64,000 nucleotides of DNA, taken from NCBI GenBank assembly GCA_035274465.1, contig DATEOF010000477.1, positions 5,399 through 69,398 on the forward strand, given 5' to 3'. Made by a program: the position numbers and the translations under genes. Positions 17,627-25,151 of this stretch are shown here, piece after piece; positions within the stretch are counted from its first letter, which is position 1; every line of letters starts with the position of its first letter. A model generated the notes under the pieces. That model saw only the letters and a list, made by a program, of their open reading frames with translations. It searched no databases and was not told the DNA's origin. The DNA is from JADGRF01 sp035274465. GTDB taxonomy: Bacteria; Myxococcota_A; Polyangia; Polyangiales; JAFGIB01.

Positions 17627-19996
17627 ATGGGTGAATTCGATGACGTGATCGCCGAGTTCCTGGTCGAGAGCCGAGAGGGCCTCGATCACCTGGACCGCGA
17701 TCTGGTCGAGCTCGAGGAGCGACCCGACGACAAGGAGCTACTGGCGCGGATCTTCCGCTGCTTCCACACGATCAAGGGCACGTCGGGTTTCCTCGGGTTC
17801 GCCAAGCTCGAGGAGCTGACTCACGCAGGGGAGAACCTGCTCAGCAAGCTACGGGATGGCGAGCTGCAGTCGAACATGGCGATCACGAGCGCGTTGCTCG
17901 AGAGCCTGGACTCGGTGCGCTACATGCTCGGCGAGGTCGAGGCGGGCGGCAACGACGGCGACGGCGACTACAGCGTGATGACCGAAAAGCTGCGGGCCCT
18001 GTGCCGCGGCGAAGGCTCGAGCGAGCAGGTGCAGGAATCGCAACCCGCGCCCGAGCCTGAACAGGCTCCGGATGAACTGACGCTCGGTCTCCTGGACGAG
18101 ACGACCAGCGCAGGCCCCGCCAGCATGCCCGCCGCTTCGGGTATCCCCGCAGCGGAGCCTCCGTCCCTCCCCGTGCACGACCTCGGTGTGCGCGAGGCGC
18201 TCGCGGACGCGATGGGCGGAGAATTCTTCGCTACCGGCAACGGCGTGGCAGCCAGCAGCAGCAAGGGCGATGGCGAGCCACGGCACGCCGCTGCGCCCGA
18301 GAACGTGCGCGTCGATGTGCAGCTGCTCGACAACCTGGTCGACCTGGCGGGCGAGCTGGTGTTGACCCGCAACCACATCGTGCAGCTGGCGAAAGGCCGC
18401 GAGGACATGGCCCTGGCGTCCGCCACGCAGCGCTTGAACTTCGTGACCGCACAACTGCAGGACGGGATCATGCGCATGCGCATGCAGCCCGTGAGCACCT
18501 TGTTCGCGAAGTTTCCGCGCGTGGTGCGCGACCTGGCGAAGGCCTGTCGCAAGCTGGTTCGGCTGGATCTCGACGGCCGAGACACCGAGCTGGACAAGTC
18601 GCTGATCGAGGCGATCAAGGATCCGCTCACGCACCTGATTCGCAACTGCGTGGATCACGGGATCGAGCCGCCCGAACTACGCGGCGCGCGCAACAAGAAC
18701 CCCGAGGGTAGGATCGTGCTGCGCGCGTACCACCAGAACGGCCTGGTACACATCGAGGTCGCGGACGACGGCGGTGGGATCGCGTTGCGCAAGGTGCGCA
18801 GCAAGGCCATCGCGCGCGGACTGCTCACTGAAGAGCGCGCGCAGACCCTGTCCGACACGGAGATCGCGAGCCTGATCTTCCTGCCCGGCTTCTCCACCGC
18901 CGAGCACGTCACCAACGTCTCGGGTCGCGGCGTGGGCATGGACGTGGTCAAGACCAATGTGGAAGCCGTCGGCGGCACGGTCGACGTGCAGACGCGCGAG
19001 AACTTCGGCACCACGTTCACGCTCAAGATCCCGCTGACGCTCGCCATCGTCCCGGCGCTGATCGTGCGCTGTGCAGGCAATCGCTACGCCTTGCCGCAGG
19101 TCAACGTGATCGAGCTGGTGAGGCTAGCGGAAGACGCCGACCACCAGCAACTCGAGTGGATCCACGGCGCGCCGGTGTACCGCCTGCGCGGCAAGCTGCT
19201 ACCGGTGGTCTTCCTCGAAGAAGCCCTGGGCGGCCACGTGATGCACGACGTGCCGGCCATGCCACCCGCGAATGACAACGATCCGGAGCGCCCGGCGCGC
19301 TTCATGGCCGTCGTGCAGGCCGCCGGCCGGCACTTCGGGCTGATCGTCGACGCCGTGCTCGACCAGCAGGAGATCGTGGTCAAGCCGCTGCCGAGGCTGC
19401 TCAGCGAGACGGGAGCCTTCGCGGGCGCGACCCTGCTCGGCGACGGGCGGGTGGCGCTGATCCTCGACATCCTCGGCATCGCGACGCGCGCGCGGCTGAT
19501 CTCCGAGATGCGCGACGACAGCTTGGTCGAGCGCAGCCACCTGGCCGCGCTGGGCGACTGCGGGCGCACGCTGCTCTTGCTGCGCGGCCCGAACGACGAG
19601 CGGCTGGCGGTACCACTCGATCAAGTCACGCGGCTCGAGACCATCGACGTGGAGCTGGTCGAGCAAGGCGGCACGTACGACGTGGTGCAGTACCGCGGCG
19701 AGATCATGCCGCTGGTGGTGACCTCGGAGCTCCTGCCCGCGACGCGCTCGCGCTTGCGTGCCCACGAACCGCCCGCCGCCGTCAGCAGCAAGCAGCTCAG
19801 CGTGGTCGTACTCGGCTTCCTCGGGCGCCCGCTGGGCCTGGTCGTCGAAGACGTGTTGGACGTGGTCGAAGCACCTGGCGAGCTGCGGCGCCTCGGCTGC
19901 CGCATGGGCGTGGTCGGTACGCTGGTCGTGCAAGAGCGCGTGACCGAGGTGCTCGACCTGGACTGGATCGGCGCCACTGCGCTGGGAGCGGCATAA
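17627..19996 (+). CDS. cheA: CheA histidine kinase with two CheW domains
   Basis: A 789 aa chemotaxis-type kinase. The Hpt domain (1-110) carries His47 in FHTIKGTSGF. There is an acidic/Pro linker without an obvious P2 domain (about 130-225), then dimerisation and ATPase domains with an N-box (His336 to Asn340), DDGGG, FLPGFSTA and GRGVGMD. The C-terminus has a first CheW-like domain (about 475-620) and then a second (about 645-785), unusual because most CheA proteins have one. It should phosphorylate CheY and CheB proteins of this locus. The cheW gene starts 3 bp after the stop. Confidence 0.93.
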   Translation: MGEFDDVIAEFLVESREGLDHLDRDLVELEERPDDKELLARIFRCFHTIKGTSGFLGFAKLEELTHAGENLLSKLRDGELQSNMAITSALLESLDSVRYMLGEVEAGGNDGDGDYSVMTEKLRALCRGEGSSEQVQESQPAPEPEQAPDELTLGLLDETTSAGPASMPAASGIPAAEPPSLPVHDLGVREALADAMGGEFFATGNGVAASSSKGDGEPRHAAAPENVRVDVQLLDNLVDLAGELVLTRNHIVQLAKGREDMALASATQRLNFVTAQLQDGIMRMRMQPVSTLFAKFPRVVRDLAKACRKLVRLDLDGRDTELDKSLIEAIKDPLTHLIRNCVDHGIEPPELRGARNKNPEGRIVLRAYHQNGLVHIEVADDGGGIALRKVRSKAIARGLLTEERAQTLSDTEIASLIFLPGFSTAEHVTNVSGRGVGMDVVKTNVEAVGGTVDVQTRENFGTTFTLKIPLTLAIVPALIVRCAGNRYALPQVNVIELVRLAEDADHQQLEWIHGAPVYRLRGKLLPVVFLEEALGGHVMHDVPAMPPANDNDPERPARFMAVVQAAGRHFGLIVDAVLDQQEIVVKPLPRLLSETGAFAGATLLGDGRVALILDILGIATRARLISEMRDDSLVERSHLAALGDCGRTLLLLRGPNDERLAVPLDQVTRLETIDVELVEQGGTYDVVQYRGEIMPLVVTSELLPATRSRLRAHEPPAAVSSKQLSVVVLGFLGRPLGLVVEDVLDVVEAPGELRRLGCRMGVVGTLVVQERVTEVLDLDWIGATALGAA

Positions 19997-19999
19997 GTC

Positions 20000-20431
20000 A
20001 TGCGAGCTAAAGAAACCCTGTGCACGTTCGACCTCGACACGCTGTTCATCGGCATCGAGGTCAGCCGGATCCAGGAGATCCTGCGCGCACAGCCGGTGAC
20101 GCCGGTGCCGCTGGCAGCTTCGGTGATCCGCGGCTTGATGAGCCTGCGCGGACAGATCGTCCCGGTGCTGGATCTACGCCAACGCTTGGGCGTCTCGCCC
20201 GCCGATCCGAACAAGGAGCAGTTCAACGTCCTGATCCGCACCCACGACGGGCCAATCAGCCTACTCGTGGACAACGTCGGCGACGTGATCGAGATCGAAG
20301 CGGGCGCGTTCGAACCCGCGCCGGACACCTTGAATGCGGCGTACCGCTCGCTGATCCGCGGCGCGTACAAGCTGGAGAAACGGCTGCTGCTGGCACTCGA
20401 TCCGTCCAGCGCAGTCGCCGTGGATTTCTGA
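20000..20431 (+). CDS. cheW: CheW coupling protein
   Basis: A 143 aa protein made only of a CheW domain, which links receptors to CheA. The core strands are recognisable: TLFIGIEVSRIQEIL, VIRGLMSLRGQIVPVLDLRQRLG, and LLVDNVGDVIEIE. It lies between the first cheA and a membrane receptor, so those three form the most obvious array. A second cheW lies at 27132. Confidence 0.93.
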   Translation: MRAKETLCTFDLDTLFIGIEVSRIQEILRAQPVTPVPLAASVIRGLMSLRGQIVPVLDLRQRLGVSPADPNKEQFNVLIRTHDGPISLLVDNVGDVIEIEAGAFEPAPDTLNAAYRSLIRGAYKLEKRLLLALDPSSAVAVDF

Positions 20432-20453
20432 AAGGGATGCAAGGAACTTAGCC

Positions 20454-22046
20454 ATGTTGGCGCACATGACGATACGCAACAAAGTGCTGTTGATGACCGG
20501 CCTGATCGTGGCCGGCTTGTTGGTGCAGGCAGTGGTCGTGCAGCGCTCGGTCGAGAAGATCCGCATCCACGGACCCGCCTACCTCGAGATCCGTGCGCAC
20601 GAAAAGCTGATCTCGGACATCCTGCCGCCGCCGGCGTTCCTGCTCGAAGCGTTCCTCACCGTGCACGAACTGCTCGAGCAGAGCGATCCGAGCAAGCGCC
20701 AGCTGCTGGTGGATCGCATGCGCACGCTGCAGCGCGAGTACGAGAACCGGCACCAGTACTGGCGCGACCACGTCAGCGACCCGCAGCTGCGCGAGATGCT
20801 GACAATCCGCGCGTACGAACCGGGCACACGCTTCTTCAGCGCGTTCGACCAGGGCTTCCTGCCGGCCCTCAATGCCGGGCAGCTGGACAAGGCGCGCGCC
20901 TCGCTCGATGGCCCGCTGCGCGCGCACTACGAGCAGCACAGCAACTTCACCCGCGAAGCCGCCGCGCTCTCGCGCAAGCTGGTGGACCAGCAAGAAGCAG
21001 AGGCCGCGAGCCGCGCGGACGCGCTGTTGCTCATGAACATCTTCGGCATCCTGATCGTGGCAGGGCTGTCGGTGATCGCCGGACTGTTCCTCAAGTCCTC
21101 GATCGAGAAGCCGCTGGCGCGCATCCACGAGCTGTTCCAGGCGATCGCGCAGCGCGACCTCACGCAGCACGTCGAGCTGCAGAGCGCCGACGAGTTCGGC
21201 CAGATGGTGCGCCTGGCCAACGACGCGGTGGACTCGATGCGCTCCGCGCTGCGCTCGATCGCCGAGCAGTCCGACGTGCTGGCGGGCGCCTCGGAAGAGC
21301 TCAAGGTCGTGAGCGAGCACATGAGCGCGAACGCCGAGCAGACTGCGGCGCAAGCCCACGTGGTCACGGCTGCCTCGGAGCAAGTCTCGGGCAGCGTGCA
21401 AGCCATGGCGACCTCGACCGACGGCCTGAACGCCAGCGTGCGCGAGATCGCGCGCTCCACCAGCGATGCCTCCGAAGCCTCGTCCAAGGCGGTGATGCTG
21501 GCCGAGACTGCGGACAAGGCGGTCAATCGCCTGGGCGAGTCGAGCGCGGGCATCGGCAAGATCGTGCGGGTGATCAACTCGATCGCGGAACAGACCAACC
21601 TGCTGGCGCTGAACGCCACGATCGAAGCGGCGCGCGCCGGCGAGGCGGGCAAGGGCTTCGCCGTGGTCGCGAACGAGGTCAAGGACCTGGCCGCCGAGAC
21701 CGGCCGCGCGACGCAAGACATCGCGCGCCGCATCGACGCCATCCGCGTCGACACGCAGGGCGCAGTCGAAGCCATCGCCGAGATCCGCGCCTTCATCGGC
21801 AAGATGAACGAGGTGCAAGCGTCGGTCGCCGCCGCGATCGAAGAGCACAGCGCGACCACGGGCCAGATCGCGCGCTCGCTCAGCGAGGGCGTGCGCGGAA
21901 CCACCGAGATCAGCAGCAACATCAGCGGCGTGGCCGAAGCCGCGCGCCACACCTCGTCGGGTGCGAGCGACACGAAGAACGCCGCCTCCGAGCTGGCACG
22001 CCTGGCCTCCGAGCTGCGGCGCGTGCTGTCGCAATTCGCCTACTAA
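20454..22046 (+). CDS. membrane methyl-accepting chemotaxis protein
   Basis: A 530 aa transmembrane receptor. TM1 covers about residues 12-30 and TM2 about 190-210. The roughly 155 aa domain between them is helical and probably senses in the periplasm (a four-helix-bundle type). A HAMP-like segment follows TM2, then a full signalling hairpin with the conserved tip (EQTNLLALNATIEAARAGE, GFAVVANEVK). It ends FAY without a CheR-tethering pentapeptide. An ATG at 20466 is an alternative start. Confidence 0.92.
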   Translation: MLAHMTIRNKVLLMTGLIVAGLLVQAVVVQRSVEKIRIHGPAYLEIRAHEKLISDILPPPAFLLEAFLTVHELLEQSDPSKRQLLVDRMRTLQREYENRHQYWRDHVSDPQLREMLTIRAYEPGTRFFSAFDQGFLPALNAGQLDKARASLDGPLRAHYEQHSNFTREAAALSRKLVDQQEAEAASRADALLLMNIFGILIVAGLSVIAGLFLKSSIEKPLARIHELFQAIAQRDLTQHVELQSADEFGQMVRLANDAVDSMRSALRSIAEQSDVLAGASEELKVVSEHMSANAEQTAAQAHVVTAASEQVSGSVQAMATSTDGLNASVREIARSTSDASEASSKAVMLAETADKAVNRLGESSAGIGKIVRVINSIAEQTNLLALNATIEAARAGEAGKGFAVVANEVKDLAAETGRATQDIARRIDAIRVDTQGAVEAIAEIRAFIGKMNEVQASVAAAIEEHSATTGQIARSLSEGVRGTTEISSNISGVAEAARHTSSGASDTKNAASELARLASELRRVLSQFAY

Positions 22047-22063
22047 CAGCGCCCCGGTGCGGA

Positions 22064-23161
22064 ATGAACGCCAACCCAATCCGAGTACTCATCGTCGACG
22101 ACTCGGTCGTCATGCGCCAGGTGATCAGCGACGCGCTGAAGACTGATCCGGACATCGAGGTGGTCGCCGTGGCGTCGAACGGGCGCGTCGCGCTCGAGAA
22201 GATCCCGGAGTGCAGGCCCGACGTGATCACGCTCGATCTCGAGATGCCCGAGATGGACGGGCTGACCCTGCTCGACGAGCTGCGCAACCGCCGCTCGAAG
22301 CTGCCGGTCGTCGTGTTCAGCACGCTGACCGAGCGCGGCGCCAAGTCCACGCTCGAGGCACTTGCGCGTGGCGCGAGCGACTACGTGTGCAAGCCCTCCG
22401 GTCAGCGCAGCGTGCAGGCCACGCTCGAACGCATCCGCGCCGAGCTCATCCCCAAGCTGCACGGCCTGGTACGGCGCAAGCGCGCGGGGCCGGTCGCGGC
22501 CGCCGTCTCGGCGAACTTGCCGGCGTCGCGCGCCTTCGGCGGCATGCCGACCGAGCGCATCGATGCGGTGGTAATCGGCGTCTCGACGGGTGGTCCTTCC
22601 GCGCTGGCCGAGGTGATCCCGCACCTGCCGAAGGACTTCAGCGTACCGATCCTGATCGTGCAGCACATGCCGCCGGTGTTCACGCAGGTGCTCGCGCAGC
22701 GCCTGGCCAGCACCGGCGTGCTCAAGGTACGCGAGGCGACGCACCGCGAACGCATCGAGCCGGGCGTGGTCTACATCGCTCCCGGCGATCATCACATGCG
22801 CGTCGCGGGCAGCCCACGCGAGGGTTGGATCACGCTCGATCAGCAGCCGGCCGAGAACGGCTGCCGTCCATCCGTCGATCCGCTGTTTCAGTCCGCCGCG
22901 CCGATGTACGGCAAGAGCTTGCTGGCGCTGATCCTGACCGGCGTGGGCCACGATGGTACCAAGGGCTCGCAGACCGTGCGGCGCGCGGGCGGCACGGTGT
23001 GGGCACAGGACGAAGCCACATCCACCGCCTGGGGCATGCCCTCGTCGGTGATCGAAGCCGGACTCGCGCAGCGCGTGCTTCCGCTCTCCCAGGTCGCGCG
23101 CGCCATCGTCGACGCAGTACTCGGAGGTAAAGCCTCCGCTGGACCCCGACGGACACCCTGA
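22064..23161 (+). CDS. cheB: CheB methylesterase response regulator
   Basis: A 365 aa receptor methylesterase/deamidase. The receiver domain has Asp58 in ITLDLEMPEMDG; the C-terminal esterase domain has the triad Ser174 (GVSTGGP), His201 (VQHMPP) and Asp297 (GHDGTKG). It is controlled by CheA phosphorylation of the receiver. Its stop overlaps the cheR start by one base. A second cheB is at 28763, so two CheB proteins oppose a single CheR. Confidence 0.95.
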   Translation: MNANPIRVLIVDDSVVMRQVISDALKTDPDIEVVAVASNGRVALEKIPECRPDVITLDLEMPEMDGLTLLDELRNRRSKLPVVVFSTLTERGAKSTLEALARGASDYVCKPSGQRSVQATLERIRAELIPKLHGLVRRKRAGPVAAAVSANLPASRAFGGMPTERIDAVVIGVSTGGPSALAEVIPHLPKDFSVPILIVQHMPPVFTQVLAQRLASTGVLKVREATHRERIEPGVVYIAPGDHHMRVAGSPREGWITLDQQPAENGCRPSVDPLFQSAAPMYGKSLLALILTGVGHDGTKGSQTVRRAGGTVWAQDEATSTAWGMPSSVIEAGLAQRVLPLSQVARAIVDAVLGGKASAGPRRTP

Positions 23162-23988
23162 TGCTTCTGCCCGAGGACTACACCTTCGTTCAAAAGCTCG
23201 TGCTCAAGCACGCGGCGATCATGTTGAACGCGGGACAGGAGTACCTCGTGAAGTCGCGGCTCGAGCCGGTCGCGCGTCAGGCAGGTCTGCCCGATCTGAC
23301 GACGCTGGTGGACCGCCTGCGCCGAGAGCCCTACGGGGCGCTGCACGCCACTGTGGTCGAAGCCATGACCACCAACGAGACCAGCTTCTTTCGCGACCTG
23401 CACCCGTACGAGACGCTGAAGAAGCACGTGTTTCCCGAGCTGATCGCGCGGCGTCGCGTCGAACGCTCGCTGCACCTGTGGTCGGCCGCGTGCTCGACCG
23501 GCCAGGAGCCGTACAGCCTGGCCATGTTGGTCAAGGACACGCCCGAGCTGCGGGGCTGGAACGTGCGCATCACCGCGAGCGATCTCTCGCGCGCCGCGAT
23601 CACGCGCGCGCGGGAAGGCACCTACTCGTCGCTCGAGCTGGGGCGCGGCCTTCCGACGCGCATGCTCGGCGCGTACTTCGAGCGCGAAGGCGCGCTCTTC
23701 CGTGTCCGCTCCGAGCTGCGCTCGATGATCGACTGGCGGCCGATGAACCTCGCCGACTCGCTGCCCGCGCTCCCGATCTTCGACGTCGTCTTCCTGCGTA
23801 ACGTGCTTATCTACTTTTCACCGGCGACGTGCGCCTCGATCCTGAAGAATGTCCACAACACGATGAGCCGCAAGGGCTACCTCATCCTGGGCACCACCGA
23901 AAACATGTTGGGCTTGTCGGCAGGCTTCGATTCCACCATGCTGGGCCGCACCACGCTCTATCGGCCGAGCAGCGCCCAGACGAGGTGA
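23161..23988 (+). CDS. cheR: CheR receptor methyltransferase
   Basis: A 275 aa SAM-dependent glutamate methyltransferase. The family motifs are visible: TTNETSFFRD near residue 75, the SAM loop SAACSTGQEPYS near 110, and the C-terminal FLRNVLIYF. It adds methyl groups to receptor glutamates; it is the only cheR in the window although two cheA and two cheB genes are present. It overlaps cheB by one base and is followed 3 bp later by a cheX-like gene. Confidence 0.95.
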   Translation: MLLPEDYTFVQKLVLKHAAIMLNAGQEYLVKSRLEPVARQAGLPDLTTLVDRLRREPYGALHATVVEAMTTNETSFFRDLHPYETLKKHVFPELIARRRVERSLHLWSAACSTGQEPYSLAMLVKDTPELRGWNVRITASDLSRAAITRAREGTYSSLELGRGLPTRMLGAYFEREGALFRVRSELRSMIDWRPMNLADSLPALPIFDVVFLRNVLIYFSPATCASILKNVHNTMSRKGYLILGTTENMLGLSAGFDSTMLGRTTLYRPSSAQTR

Positions 23989-23991
23989 TGC

Positions 23992-24426
23992 ATGCAATCA
24001 CTGCCACACGAGGTCCGGCGCATCGCGGCGGAGGTGCTGCTGTCCCTGGCGGGCGAGGAAGCCGGCGGCGACGTCAACGAGACGCTGCCGAGCGGCTCCC
24101 TCCTGGCCTGCTGTGTGCGCATCCAGGGCTCGTTCCGTGGCCAGGTGATGGTGCACGCCACGCCCGGACTCGCCCTCTTGGTCGCGCGCCGGATGTTCGG
24201 GCACGATCCGGCGACGCCGTTCGCCGACGAGTCCCAGGAAGCTTTGCGCGAGATCACCAACGTCGTCGCCGGCAACATCAAGCCGCTGCTCGGCAGGCGC
24301 AACCAGCTGTTTCTGCCCGAAGACCTGCCGCTCGATGCAGCCTGCCCGCCGCTGCAGCCGTTGGCGGAGAGCGTGATCGAGCACGCAGGCCAGCGGCTGG
24401 AAGTGCGTGTGTTCGCCGACATGTAG
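23992..24426 (+). CDS. CheX-like phosphatase
   Basis: A 144 aa protein with the CheX arrangement: a short N-terminal helix and sheet, then a long helix with Glu87-Ile-Thr-Asn90 in REITNVVAGNIKPLL. By family it dephosphorylates CheY-P, here probably the CheY at 24786. It is the third clear CheX-type protein of the locus, with different sequence from the two of the minus arm, so these are not recent duplicates. Confidence 0.72.
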   Translation: MQSLPHEVRRIAAEVLLSLAGEEAGGDVNETLPSGSLLACCVRIQGSFRGQVMVHATPGLALLVARRMFGHDPATPFADESQEALREITNVVAGNIKPLLGRRNQLFLPEDLPLDAACPPLQPLAESVIEHAGQRLEVRVFADM

Positions 24427-24474
24427 GCGGTTGTTCCTGACTAAAGAATCTCGTGAAAGCGCCGTAGTAGGTCC

Positions 24475-24768
24475 GTGGCGTCCGAGAGTGACCTGGCCTG
24501 GCGCGGCGAGTGCTGTATCGACAGCGTGAGCGAGCGCAAAGCCGAGCTCGCGCAGGTGCTGGCTGCAGGCGGCGACGTGCGACTGGACCTGCTGGAGGTC
24601 TCGCGCATCGACACGGCCGGCCTGCAGCTCTTGGCGGCATTCGTGCTCGAGCTCGGGCGGCGCGGACAGCGGGTGCACTGGCGCGGTGTGTCGGCCAACG
24701 TGGCCGAAGCCGCACGCATCGCAGGACTCGGGGGGGTTCTCGGGCTCGGCTCTCGTGGTGAGAGCTGA
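24475..24768 (+). CDS. STAS-domain protein (NTP-binding-type)
   Basis: A 97 aa single STAS domain with a GTG start. The phospho-site position reads RIDTAGLQLL, with Thr instead of Ser, so it could still be phosphorylated. It recalls the small STAS proteins found in many chemosensory operons, where they sit just before a cheY as here (17 bp gap). It may be a second substrate of the SpoIIE-type phosphatase at 15888. Confidence 0.85.
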   Translation: MASESDLAWRGECCIDSVSERKAELAQVLAAGGDVRLDLLEVSRIDTAGLQLLAAFVLELGRRGQRVHWRGVSANVAEAARIAGLGGVLGLGSRGES

Positions 24769-24785
24769 AGCGCGCAGGAGGCGGA

Positions 24786-25148
24786 ATGGCACGGATACTG
24801 GCTGTCGATGACTCGGTATCGATGCGCAGGTTGGTGGGGGCGACCTTGGCCCAGGCTGGACACGAGGTTGCAGAGGTGGCCAACGGCGCCGAAGGGCTGA
24901 ACGCGGCCAAGCAAAGAGTCTTCAACCTCGTGATCAGCGACATGAACATGCCGATTATGGACGGCCTGACCTTCATCAAGACCCTCCGCGGTGTAGCCGG
25001 CTACAGGTTCACGCCGATCCTGGTGCTGACCACGGAGATGGATCCGGAGAAGAAGCGAGCGGCGAAGGAAGCCGGCGCGACCGGCTGGATCGTCAAGCCC
25101 TTCGATCCCGAGCAGCTGCTGGCAACGATCCGAAAAGTGCTGGGGTGA
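24786..25148 (+). CDS. CheY-like response regulator
   Basis: A 120 aa receiver with the acidic pair Asp8/Asp9, phospho-acceptor Asp52 in ISDMNMP, the switch Thr in LTTEMD and Lys in WIVKPF. Three bases separate it from the second cheA, which is the probable donor. A ribosome binding site (GGAGGCG) precedes the ATG. Confidence 0.92.
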   Translation: MARILAVDDSVSMRRLVGATLAQAGHEVAEVANGAEGLNAAKQRVFNLVISDMNMPIMDGLTFIKTLRGVAGYRFTPILVLTTEMDPEKKRAAKEAGATGWIVKPFDPEQLLATIRKVLG

Positions 25149-25151
25149 AGC

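Noticed and set aside
20448..22079. Minus-strand frame of 543 codons
   Set aside because: Lies opposite a clear methyl-accepting receptor and has a shadow-like composition with no domain pattern.
15582..24768. Possible transfer of the STAS/SpoIIE genes from elsewhere
   Set aside because: Their codon usage and GC look like their neighbours and no mobile-element borders are visible.
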